NCBI RefSeq assembly: GCF_004359215.1
Contig: NC_090611.1
Location: forward strand, 69,856-133,855
Source of the DNA: Bremia lactucae
Lineage: Eukaryota > Oomycota > Peronosporomycetes > Peronosporales > Peronosporaceae
Length of the DNA: 64,000 nucleotides
Direction of reading: 5' to 3'
Made by a program: the position numbers and the translations under genes. Below the pieces are notes generated by a model. That model was given only the letters and a program-made list of their open reading frames with translations, made no database searches and was not told where the DNA came from. This document shows positions 54,754 to 64,000 of the stretch, piece by piece; position 1 is the first letter of the stretch; every line of letters starts with the position of its first letter.

Positions 54754-55392
54754 GTGGCGGGGCAGGCACAGATAGCCGGTCGTTTTAGCAGTGTGTTGAC
54801 CCGCCACTGCTGAGTGGCGATAATTTTTATTTTTACTTGTTGTCCTGTTTTGGGTACACTGTAGTCGTGTAATTGGGTACACCGACATCTATGCGTTGAT
54901 TGTCAGAGCTTCTTTATTTGCGACCAAATTGGGCTGATTCCTTATTATTGAAGACTGTAATTGACTTTTAGTGGACGATTAAGAATCGACTCTTGACGAC
55001 AACGCTGGATAATATAGTTGAAATGGTTAACAAATGTATTGTCATTGGTTGCGAAAGTTTATCGACTTTGTGTTTTATTACTGACTTGATCTATGTATGC
55101 AATGACGATGAACATTGAAAAATTCTTAAAGATTTAAATTATATGGCGAAAATTGTACAGCTTGTGGTGACGGATTTCCCTCCATCCGGGAATGATTTCA
55201 AATGAGAGGGAGGGATCAGCAATCTTCGTCCTACGTATCATGGACACAATTCGAAAGAAAATGTCAACTATTTTTTGGTACTTTGTGATCTTCCTACTTA
55301 TCATTCCTGTCGCACTAAATTCAAATACTAGCTTTCTCATAATAAAAACGCCATTCCTTCGACACAATTCCAAACCCGTGTCCGGTCACTTC
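54754..55392. other. Intergenic region, convergent 3' ends
   Basis: 639 bp between the 3' ends of the J-domain gene (plus) and the TPR gene (minus). No gene supported. An inverted pair near 55180-55210 (TCCCTCCATC / GAGAGGGAGGGA) is weak. Confidence 0.45.
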
Positions 55393-56835
55393 TTACAAAG
55401 GTAAATAAAATATCGGGTGTAACGCATCTGCGCTGTGGTTAGCCTTGCACAAAGCAGCCAGGTCGTCCTCCACGCGCGCGGCTTGCTCATACCGTTTCGC
55501 GGCATCAGCATCCCGTTTGTCCCACTTGGCCAATAAATCCCCATACGCCCGCAACACACGCGCAAACTCGACACGGTCGGTCGCGGACAATTGCACTTCG
55601 CGCTCAAACGCCTCCACTACCGTCACAAAAAGACCTTCACTCGTCACAGCTTGACCTAAAACATGGCTACCTTTTGCAATGTGGCCAAGCACACGAGTCA
55701 TAGCCAGCGCGCTTCCTCCAAACCCCGTCTGGTCTGTTTGCAGCGTCCGCAGCGCCTTCCCAAGCCACTCCATCGCTTCCTCCGGCTTGTTCTTCCGTAA
55801 CAAGAGCTCGCCAAGATTCGTCTCGACCCATGCTCCAAACGGCGCATGTGGTCCGGACGCTAACAACGCGTTCTTTTTCTCCTCTGCTGCAATCTTTTCC
55901 ACCCATGCCAATGCTTCTTTGTATAAAACTTCCGCTTGATTTAAACTCACGAGCTGCACATCAGTTGGTGGAGTTGTGTGGTCCACTCCAAGCGCCTGCG
56001 TACTCAAGACCGATAGTGACGCGTATTGGGCCAACAAGTACGGAATCTCGCGTCCAAGCTGAACCTCGCTTGCCTTTAACGTGCTCATTTTTTCGTGCTT
56101 TAAGACAACGTCTTTTTTCTCGCGTAGCGTCTCGACTGCTTGTACAAACAGTGGATCCTCCACGGCCTTGACCAGCTGCTCCGCGCCTTCCCTTAATTCC
56201 AAGCCAATCAGCTCATACAGCGTCCACTTGAGTGGCACAGTCTCGTCCTTTGGAAATTGCTTCATGAACACGTCCTTCTGGCACCACGACTCGGCTTGGT
56301 GGGGTAAATTAAAGCGCAATAATAGACGCAGCATCCGCTCGTGCTCCGCCGAGGGCCACTGCATGATGTCGCCACGCTCGTGCATGACTTTGATAGCTTC
56401 GTTCACGTCACCTTTTATAAATAGCGTAGCCACGAGATGCCGTAGCGCTGCGAGGAGATACACGCTGTGAAAGCCCATGGTCGACCGGCAGATCTCTACC
56501 GAGCGTCGGAGCTGGGGCAGCGCCTTCTCGGCGCGCTGGTAATTCGGCAACAGCCGTGCCGCGTCTCCACCCTGGCCAAGGAGAATTTTGGCGGCTTCTC
56601 GAAACTCTGGTAACGACTTGAGCAGCTCACGCTCAGCCTCGGTCTCCTCTGGAGCCAAAGGTAGACTACCGATACCTACTGAGGAATTCGCAAAAATATG
56701 GCGAGGCGGCCCCGTTGTTGCAAACCGGCAATTGCAACGTGTAACACGCGCAAATGCCGACGCAGAGCTGCGAGAAGCGAGCCACTTAAGCGTGTCGAGC
56801 CCCGAAGACAGTTGCAACCGTAGAGGAAAAGGCAT
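55393..56835 (-). CDS. TPR-repeat protein, probably mitochondrial
   Basis: 480 residues, one exon, ATG 56835. The first 45 residues lack acids apart from Asp14 and carry several Arg/Lys (MPFPLRLQLSSGLDTLKWLA, SAFARVTRCNCRF), consistent with a mitochondrial presequence. Helical repeats of TPR type follow (for example FHSVYLLAALRHLVATLFIK, NQAEVLYKEALAWVEKIAAE, ETNLGELLLRKNKPEEAMEW, GKALRTLQTD, EFARVLRAYGDLLAKWDKRD). It resembles tetratricopeptide proteins of unknown function rather than a named family. The start lies 76 bp downstream of the Crooked-neck stop, same strand. Confidence 0.75.
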   Translation of the reverse strand: MPFPLRLQLSSGLDTLKWLASRSSASAFARVTRCNCRFATTGPPRHIFANSSVGIGSLPLAPEETEAERELLKSLPEFREAAKILLGQGGDAARLLPNYQRAEKALPQLRRSVEICRSTMGFHSVYLLAALRHLVATLFIKGDVNEAIKVMHERGDIMQWPSAEHERMLRLLLRFNLPHQAESWCQKDVFMKQFPKDETVPLKWTLYELIGLELREGAEQLVKAVEDPLFVQAVETLREKKDVVLKHEKMSTLKASEVQLGREIPYLLAQYASLSVLSTQALGVDHTTPPTDVQLVSLNQAEVLYKEALAWVEKIAAEEKKNALLASGPHAPFGAWVETNLGELLLRKNKPEEAMEWLGKALRTLQTDQTGFGGSALAMTRVLGHIAKGSHVLGQAVTSEGLFVTVVEAFEREVQLSATDRVEFARVLRAYGDLLAKWDKRDADAAKRYEQAARVEDDLAALCKANHSADALHPIFYLPL

Positions 56836-56909
56836 CTTTTGAGAAATGACCAGCTACGAAAAGAATCTTGCCAAAGATAATATCATCTCAAGAAGGTTTA
56901 TTTTAGAAT

Positions 56910-59040
56910 CTACTGTACTTGGGACAAAGTGGGTTCCTCTCGAGCGCGTTTCTTTTGCTTCCACAATTCCGCAGCCTGGAGCAGTTTCAGATGCGACTGT
57001 GCCTGCTCGTCGTCTGGGAAAATGTAGTCATTGTATTCTTCGAGCCCAAGCTCCGTCTATACGAAAGACACGAACGGTTACAATCCTGATTACATTCCAT
57101 TCAAACACGAATACCTGGTTACGTACCCCCTCCTGCGAATACACCATGCGCTGTTTCGTAACCTTTCGAGGCAACATGTCGCAAACTTTTTGAATCATTT
57201 TGGCATCGCCGCCCTTCTTCTCCATCTCCAGCCACGTCTCCATACACAAGACCCGATCTTCCTTTAATTCCTCACCGCCTTGCTCCTTCATGTACCGCAA
57301 TGCGCGCTCAAACACGTCCCGTGCTGCGTCTAACTTTGTACCTTGTTCCTCCGTTTCATCCCGTGACGACGCCTCGAAAAGAGCAAAACTGATCCACACT
57401 TTCACGTGCTTTGTGCGCTCTAGCAATCGCTCATACAGTGTACAAGTGTTCTCGCGCTCGTTATTTTCAATCTCGAAATCGATATAATGCTTCCAGATAA
57501 TTTCGGGCGTATCCAGTACTGGCTGTTTAATGGCGAGCTCGTAAATAGCACGCGCACGCTCGATTTCACCTACTTGCCGCTCGAGCATCGCGTACTTTTG
57601 CCACGTCTCGCAATTCTGCGGGTCAAACTCGAGAAAGCGCATGTAGATCTTCCGACAGCGATCGATTTCGCCCATCATGAGCTCCAATTCAATGTATTTC
57701 ACAAAGAGTTTCTTCTTTGGGCAGCGACCGAGTGCTTCCCCTAGAGTCCGTCGCGCTCCTTGCACATCGCGCTGCCGGATGAGAAATTTGGCGTACAACA
57801 CCCAAATTTTGGCAAACGTAAAGTGATTATGTGGCACGAGTTTCAAGCACATTTGATACACCTGTTTGCACCGTTCCGATGACGTCCCACTGTCATCGTC
57901 CGCGAGCAGTTCCTCAAATAAAGCATACTTGATCCACAGGTAGATGTACCGACGCCAGTATTTCTTTTCCTGAAAAGGCGGGACATTAGCAATTGCTCGT
58001 TCGTACACTTCCCGCACACGTCCGAACGACTGCGACGTCGCAGCTTCACTCTCTTCGAGCTTTATGTATTCATGCCACGTATCATAGTCCAGCGCATTCG
58101 CGGCCACTTGCTGCTCGTACAAAACTCGTCGTTTTGCAATCACAACCTCTTCAATCCGATCCTTGTCGCCATGCTGCTTCTCAAATGTAATAAACGCGCT
58201 ATAGAGTGCTCGTGCCTCCTCTTTTGGCAACGTGTCCAGCGCGTATTTGAACACTGCTCTCGCTCGTTCAATCTCACGGCAGCGCTCTTCAAAATGTGCA
58301 AATGCCAGGTAAAGAAGCTCGGTTTTTTCATCGCTTCGCAGCTCCTCAAGCGCGCGTTCGTACACTTTTCTAGCCAATACAAATTGTTTTTGCGACATTT
58401 CCTCCCATTTGGCATACTTCATAAAAGCCTTCTCCCCAGGATGACACTTGACGTACCGCTCATACAGAGACCGCGCACGGGGAATGTCCTTGGCACGCAT
58501 CTCGAGTTTAATGTAGGAATACCAGGCCTGATCGTCGGGTTGCCACGCCATCCAGCGCTCAAACACTTGTCGAGCGCCATTAAGATTGCCAAGCATCTCT
58601 TCCATATAAGCATACTTGTACCAAAATTGAGCCACACGGGGAAGCAGCGTCACGGCGCGGTCCCAGACATTGCGTGCGTGATTGACAAATTTGTGCCGCA
58701 TCTCCATTTCGGCATATTTGAGCCAAATAGTTGGCGTCTTGTAGTCGACGTCCAGCGCTCGCTCAAACACACTGCGCGCACGTTCAAACTCTTCTTGGCT
58801 TTCCTCCCACGTTGCGTATTTCATCCACGTGCCAACGTGATGGCGTTGGCGACGCAGCTCGTCCTCAAAGGACTTGCGCTTGCCCATGCGGTACTCGGCC
58901 AGCTCTGCCGCATCAGCAATGCGGCGGCGGGGCGGCTGAGCAAGTTCATCTTTGCGCTGGTTGGCCTCCAGAAGGATCTGCTCGGCTGTGATCTGGATGG
59001 GCGCCGGAGCGCGGTTCTTTACGACGCTGGTCGTCACCAT
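56910..59040 (-). CDS. CRNKL1: Crooked neck-like splicing factor (CRNKL1/Clf1, two exons)
   Basis: Exon 1 is 59040-57127 and exon 2 is 57056-56910; the 70-nt intron has donor GTACGT and acceptor CGTATAG, phase 0. 686 residues. The protein is almost entirely HAT (half-a-TPR) repeats, with recurring WxxYAxxE units: [61 protein letters not shown]-terminal [12 protein letters not shown] is the CRNKL1 start. Exon 2 restores the conserved end [16 protein letters not shown], which the unspliced frame lacks. It is a scaffold of the Prp19-associated spliceosome complex. Length agrees with the family. Confidence 0.95.
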
Positions 59041-59530
59041 TGGGCGCGATGGGGTGAGCTATGTGAGCGCGAACTTTAGGAAGACGACGAACCTTAGATA
59101 TGAACGCACTTTAGTGAGACGTCTGTGTAAAAGGAAAGGTGTGCAAAACAGGACGGTGATGACGGAGATTTTCGCGCACGGACTATGTACGTATTTCGTG
59201 GGTGTTTGCGGAAAAGCAAGTGGAGTTGTCGAGTGATAGCCTTTGCGTTGTGTAATCGCATACGATGATCGAACAAAGAGCGTTTGTAGTATGTAAGGCC
59301 ACGTTGCGAAAACAAGAGTCAAATTGTTCTATTCGGTGAAGTAGTAGTCGATGAAATTCGTGATGTCTGATAGAAAAGCGGTGTTTGAGACAGCTGTTTG
59401 AAGAGAAGAATGGAGTCCAACGACCAGCGCATGCGATACGAAAGGTTTTCTACGCAATTGGCGCTGTATCAGGAATCAGACGTCAAAGTTGCAAAAAAAC
59501 GGTTGCTAGTTTACAATCTTCCCAATAGTG
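59041..59530. promoter_or_regulatory. Divergent intergenic region
   Basis: 490 bp between Crooked neck (minus) and the aspartic protease (plus). It must hold both promoters and possibly an unrecognised first exon of the protease. Confidence 0.4.
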
Positions 59531-61225
59531 ATGAGGTACCCTGTATCCACACTTGTAGCTATGACAACGGCGCTGCAGAGTCTGCCAACTACAATGGCCG
59601 TTTTGCAGCAGAAACTCTATGGCCTTCCATCAGGGCTGGCATATTACGTGGAAATAAACATCGGGTCCCCCGTGTACTCGTCCAGCTCAAGCCCATCCAG
59701 TATAAACTCGTTCAATTTGCTTGTTGACACGGGGTCGGCCAATACGGCAGTTGTCACGGCTCAATGCTGCGCTCTCACGAATGAAAAGGTCTTTTCGTGT
59801 CAAGCATCGAGCACTTGTGTCGATGAAGGCGCGAGCATTAGTGTACGCTACATCAGTAGCTCCTGGACTGGTGAAAAGGTGCGGGACACTTTCTCCGGAC
59901 AGGGTCTCGGCCTCATTGAGAGCATGCCATTCGCCCAAATTCTGGTCGAAGATAATTTTGTTACGGTGGGTTACGATGGAATTATTGGGTTGGGGTACGA
60001 ATCTATTGCCTCTCCTTCCGACGAAACATCGATGCCGTATTTCGACGTGGTGAGTACTAGGAATGGACTAAATGATGTCTTTAGTATGCAAATGTGTGGC
60101 ACATTGCAAGCATTAAGTCTTCGCAACGTCTCCACTGAAGACACTTCGTTTTTGTATGCGGGCGAGTTACTTTTAGGTGGTACTGAAGGACCTAATGGAC
60201 AAACGTACCATCAAGGCGATATTGTCTTTACGCCATTGGTCCACGAACGATTTTACAATGTTATTGTGACGGATATCGGTGCAAATGGCCAAAGTTTAGG
60301 CATCGATTGCGAGTCAATTAATTCGCCCCGAGCAATTGTAGACTCGGGCTCGAGCAACGTGGCGTTCCCTTCCAGTGTCTATACTGCCGTAATTGCCGAG
60401 CTCCGAGCACAAGTGGCACAAGTGGCTTCTATGGACGACTCGTTTTTCAGTGACGACTCGACATGTTGTTCGAACGAGTGCGACCCCGGGAATCTCAATT
60501 CGTTTCTGTATCGACTTCCAGGACTCACGATTTCGCTTGCACTTGAAAACAACGAATCGCAACAAATGACATTCACCATCCCAGCGACGTATATTTGGCG
60601 ACCTATTGTGATCCCCACGGGTATCCGCGACGTCACGTGTCGTGTCTTTGGCATCTCGGAAGGCGATTTCACGCTACTAGGCAATGTCTTTATGGACGGA
60701 TTATTCACGGTTCACGACCGCTTAAATGCTCGCGTTGGCATGGCCTTGGCTGACAATTGTCCCAATGGCGTGGCCTCCGGCAAACGTATAATTATTGAGA
60801 ACATGACTTCAAAGACTTCCTTCTGCGATTGCGTCGGATCGTCGGATCGCAAGAATAGCTTGATTAGTAGCGTTTTCCCCTTTTCAAGTCGACCTTGTTT
60901 CTTCTGGCAATGGTGGATGTATGTCGTGATTGTCGCATTAACAATCGCTCTGCTTATGGCAATTGCTTACGTCTATGTCTGGTGGAGACACCGGAAATTG
61001 ACGCAACAGCTTCAAAACGAAACGTCTTTCAGGAATACTGTCGACTCAGTTGAACGTTTGGACCCAAACCTGTTTGATACACCGACACACAGCAGTTCGG
61101 TGTATATGGAGGAATCCTTGTCGCCACTGCAGAAAACGGCGGCGGTGCGACACGCGCGACGTGGCAATACCTTTGCACCGAATGCTAATCGGACAGAACT
61201 ACGAGCTTTTACTCGACCGCTATAG
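59531..61225 (+). CDS. Membrane-anchored pepsin-type aspartic protease
   Basis: 564 residues from ATG 59531. Two catalytic motifs are intact: NLLVDTGSANTAVV (DTG) and AIVDSGSSNVAFP (DSG). Other family features are AYYVEINIGSP, YDGIIGLGYESIA, GELLLGGTEG, FTPLVHERFYNV and FTLLGNVFMDGLFTVHDRLN. Cysteine pairs are present. A single hydrophobic segment near residues 456-480 (WWMYVVIVALTIALLMAIAY) is followed by WWRHRKLT and a cytosolic tail, so the topology is BACE/memapsin-like with the active site outside or luminal. The N-terminal signal peptide is weak (MRYPVSTLVAMTTAL); a missed upstream exon is possible. Oomycete genomes are known to encode such anchored aspartic proteases. Confidence 0.88.
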   Translation: MRYPVSTLVAMTTALQSLPTTMAVLQQKLYGLPSGLAYYVEINIGSPVYSSSSSPSSINSFNLLVDTGSANTAVVTAQCCALTNEKVFSCQASSTCVDEGASISVRYISSSWTGEKVRDTFSGQGLGLIESMPFAQILVEDNFVTVGYDGIIGLGYESIASPSDETSMPYFDVVSTRNGLNDVFSMQMCGTLQALSLRNVSTEDTSFLYAGELLLGGTEGPNGQTYHQGDIVFTPLVHERFYNVIVTDIGANGQSLGIDCESINSPRAIVDSGSSNVAFPSSVYTAVIAELRAQVAQVASMDDSFFSDDSTCCSNECDPGNLNSFLYRLPGLTISLALENNESQQMTFTIPATYIWRPIVIPTGIRDVTCRVFGISEGDFTLLGNVFMDGLFTVHDRLNARVGMALADNCPNGVASGKRIIIENMTSKTSFCDCVGSSDRKNSLISSVFPFSSRPCFFWQWWMYVVIVALTIALLMAIAYVYVWWRHRKLTQQLQNETSFRNTVDSVERLDPNLFDTPTHSSSVYMEESLSPLQKTAAVRHARRGNTFAPNANRTELRAFTRPL

Positions 61226-61935
61226 ATTCGGTACTTGAAAATTACGATCGTAGTGTACTATAAAACAATACTATGGGGTTATCTCTTAATGTTTCAAAGA
61301 ACCCCTCTTAAAAAATGAGCTGGCTTAGCAGTGGAACACGACGAAGTTGAAGATCTTAGACTTTGCAAGATTTTTCTTAATTTTTTATTTCCCCCCATTA
61401 GTGCTTTTCGGGAAAACATACAGCAAACGTCTGGGATTTGATGTTCAAAAAAAAGCTGTCTTGACTCTGATTATGGATTGATTGTGCTCTCTCTCACGTC
61501 TCTCGTCTCATTGCTCAAAAAATGGGCATGATGACTAGCTTGCTAATGTAATTTTCATGTTTTACAAATTTTCTTAGCAAATTTTCCTTAAGAACGCGGT
61601 AGCCGGTTTCATAGTTTCTTACCTATAATAAGGAATAATATTCTTATCGCTAATTTTGTCAATATTTACCTACCATACATGTTAATATTGTATTAGTTGA
61701 AAGTCGGTCGTATATTTATCGTTGACACAACCAATACCTGCTCGGCTTTTGGCTAAAATATGGTTTTTGGCTAAAATGTTTTGATTCTAATTTTTAATTC
61801 TAGCCCTAAAGCTTATCTGTGCTTAACGATTCCCGGTCCAGGAGTATCGGAAAGTCTGCTGCGCTTGCTGCGTTTGCTGTTATTTGTTGGCGCGATCTTT
61901 GAGACGACATGTCGGTACTTGATGTTGCGGAGCTA
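61226..61935. other. Intergenic AT-rich DNA before element E8
   Basis: No gene supported; it contains short direct repeats such as ATGGTTTTTGGCTAAAAT near 61760-61780. Confidence 0.45.
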
Positions 61936-62387
61936 TGTAACGTGGTGTATCGTTACATGAAATTAAGACATAAAGGCTGTAAATTAATACATTATCTAAA
62001 AGGTAGATAATATTTGAAGGATATCACTTTAAATAGTAATGTTTAGAAATCTTATCCATAAATAGGTATAGGCCATTATATCTATTTATCCCGCAAACAA
62101 ATCAACTGTAGATGTAAACAAAAGAGAGAGACAGATAAGATAAGATAAAATTTCAATTGCATGTTTAGTATTAGTTTATAATTAAGTTAGAGTTAACAAA
62201 TAGAAAGAAGAGATACTTAATTATATTCATACAGTTTTCATTTAACCCTATTAAGCCAGTTGCCTTAAAGGGAAGTCTTCTTCTGCACGTACTAGTGTAC
62301 GTGAAATAACGCAAGGCACCACTCGCAACTGAAGCAGTGCGAAGTGGAATTGTACTGAAGCAGTACAAGTCGTAGTGTCCCGTTACA
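61936..62387 (+). repeat. 5' LTR of gypsy element E8 (452 bp)
   Basis: Starts TGTAACGTGGTGTATCGTTACA and ends TCCCGTTACA; homologous to 409-858. The following ACCTGGTAGCACATAG carries the same candidate primer-binding site (TGGTAGCAC) seen after the other 5' LTRs. Confidence 0.85.
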
Positions 62388-62447
62388 CCTGGTAGCACAT
62401 AGTAGCACATAGTAGTCCGTCCAAGGACCACATTTCCTTCAGCTTAC

Positions 62448-63430
62448 ATGGACATGTTAGATGATAGTGGGAATACGCATCACGTTACGCGTGAAAGCTA
62501 CTCCTTTCTAAGTGACATAGAAAGGAGTGCGGTCGAACAAATGAGTTCGACCGTAGGAAACGATGCCATCTTGGCAATGCTGTCCAATTTGGACAGAGAT
62601 GCCCTCCATTCAGCTATCGCCAAGTTCCTACAACATGAACTTGACGAGATGGAGGAGAAGGTAGCCTTGCTGAATCAGCAAGGCTCTCAACAGGCAGAAC
62701 TGTTGAGGTTACAACAGGTACAGACCCCTGTTTCCTCTTGAGATATTTTGTCGAGTTGGACGATGCCATAAGGGCACGTCACATCGTGGACGAGCAAATG
62801 AAAGTCGCATCCAATAAATAAAATTGGCAGGTCGTGCCAAAACTTGGGCATTGGGCCTTAAGTTGCGGGACCCATACGTCTGTGGGTCGCTAGAAGCTTT
62901 TAAAGCCCGGCTCAAACAGACGTTTCAACCGCCAGGGGCTGAGTTCAAAGCTCGTTCAGAGCTTCTGAAACTCAAGCAAGGAAAGTGTGATGTTCACGCA
63001 GATGCCCAGCACATACGACTCTAAGCGAGTTACATAACAAATAACCCAGTCCATGAACACACGTTGATTACGCTGTTCATGCAAGGTCTTACGGATGGTC
63101 CCGTAAACACCCACCTGCCCCGCTTGGAACTGGATACGCTTGAAAAAGCGATATCCGTTGCGAACAGGAGGATTTTAGCTTGAGACAGGCTCAAGCTAGT
63201 TCGTCATCGTATCGTCCTCCAAGACGACACGAGTCAGGAGGTCCAGAGCCCATGGACCTCTCTTACGTTGAAAACGAGAGACCTCGCTTATCGAGCAATA
63301 AGCGATTGCAGAAATGCCATCGCTGCCAAAAATTAGGACACTACGCTCATGAGTGTAGTGCCCCACGCCCAGCACCGAAAGGTACTGAACGTAATTTTGG
63401 ACCGTATGCCAAAAAGGGCAACGGTCGGGG
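62448..63430 (+). pseudogene. gag of gypsy element E8
   Basis: ATG at 62448. First frame (97 codons): acidic and helical (DIERSAVEQMSSTVGNDAIL, KFLQHELDEMEEKVALLNQQ). Stops or shifts at about 62741 and 63024 interrupt the gag core (YVCGSLEAFKARLKQTFQPP, SELLKLKQGKCDVHADAQH). The zinc knuckle CHRCQKLGHYAHEC is intact (CX2CX4HX4C), near 63320-63362. Despite the breaks this is the best-preserved gag in the window. Confidence 0.75.
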
Positions 63431-63879
63431 TCAGTAGGGGCGCAACGCCCTACCGATCCAGCAACCTCAAGAGAATTTGCAAATCTCTTGACTAAAGTTG
63501 CTCCAGACACACAATCACTATGTGTCTCTGCACCAGTGATGAGGTATCCCTCATCACCTTGAAGTTAAAAGTGACAAATGATTTGTCACTCAGAGCCCTA
63601 GCTAACGTTGCTCCAGACACACAATCATTATGTGTCTCTGCACCTGGTGATGAGGTATCCCTCATCACCTTGAAATTAAAAGTGACAAATGATTTGTCAC
63701 TCAGGGCTTTAGTAGACTGCAGAGCGTCAAATAACTTTATTCGTCGCCAGTCACTAGAGGGTCGTAGGCTCAAATATGTTGAGCGCGACATCCCTCCAAC
63801 GAGGATGACGGTGCGTCAAGCGACAGGCGCATCGATAACAAGGCCCATCGGAAAACATGCGCCCCTGGCGCTGTAAATC
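63431..63879 (+). pseudogene. Protease region of element E8 with internal tandem duplication
   Basis: The open frame 63520-63876 carries two copies of DEVSLITLKLKVTNDLSLRAL and then VDCRASNNFIRRQSLEGRRL. The expected protease block is DCGAS; here Gly is Arg (DCRAS), likely inactivating. The repeat units start at 63497 and 63607 (110-bp period). Confidence 0.7.
63497..63718 (+). repeat. 110-bp tandem duplication in E8
   Basis: GTTGCTCCAGACACACAATC begins at 63497 and 63607. The copies differ at a few positions (CACCAG/CACCTGG, AAGTTAAA/AAATTAAA), so the duplication is recent but not brand new. Each copy holds three inverted repeats. Confidence 0.85.
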
Positions 63880-64000
63880 GATAAAAACGTCAATCGCATC
63901 CCGCATCTCAATAGAGATGCGAGCCCTTCCCCAGGGCGAAGAAAGGGAATAGAATTCTCCTTTTACCCTCTTCGAGTTGTCAACACAACACGGACAGGGA

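Overview
The window reads as nuclear DNA of an oomycete (Peronosporales type, Phytophthora or downy mildew). Evidence: short introns (mostly 57-84 nt) with donors near GTRNGT and CTAAY-like branch points; single-copy eukaryotic housekeeping genes; a secreted elicitin-like protein, a secreted tyrosinase and a membrane-anchored aspartic protease as found in oomycetes; and many decayed LTR retrotransposons. Species cannot be fixed from the sequence alone.

Layout. 1-9.3 kb is retrotransposon debris: the 3' end of a plus-strand Ty3/gypsy element (E1), the 3' part of a minus-strand chromodomain element (E2) and a decayed but nearly complete minus-strand element (E3). 9.8-27 kb is a gene island: TBC Rab-GAP, a small unknown protein, elicitin-like protein, SAH/MTA deaminase-type amidohydrolase, a bZIP-like protein, RNA polymerase III second subunit, a SANT-like/coiled-coil protein, a UPF0489 protein, a Hikeshi/OPI10 protein and a tyrosinase. 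27.5-43.2 kb is a second retrotransposon block: a plus-strand gypsy element (E4) broken by an oppositely oriented chromodomain gypsy element (E5), a copia remnant (E6) and the 5' end of another gypsy element (E7). 43.4-61.3 kb is a compact gene island: class-V aminotransferase, CWF19L1-type splicing factor, small unknown protein, SAC1 phosphoinositide phosphatase, aquaglyceroporin, flavin-reductase-domain protein, J-domain membrane protein, TPR protein, Crooked-neck splicing factor and aspartic protease. 61.9-64 kb is the 5' LTR, gag and protease of a further plus-strand gypsy element (E8).

How the genes relate. They are independent eukaryotic transcription units, not operons. Several share short divergent or tail-to-tail intergenic regions. 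Two, CWF19L1-like and Crooked neck, belong to spliceosome biology. SAC1, TBC and the J-domain membrane protein act on endomembranes. The elicitin-like protein, tyrosinase and aspartic protease face the cell surface or exterior. Exon structures were rebuilt by reading splice sites by eye and checking that phase is kept.

Most unusual. (1) The gypsy elements are packed with short, often perfect inverted repeats (arms 7-12 nt, loops 0-9 nt) throughout coding DNA, some kept at the same place in different copies, with one apparent compensatory base-pair swap. (2) All five gypsy elements whose 3' end is visible carry an open or decayed reading frame antisense to gag-pol, starting about 80-180 bp inside the 3' LTR. 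(3) The LTRs of this group begin with an inverted repeat of their own terminal motif (TGTAACGGG...CCCGTTACA).
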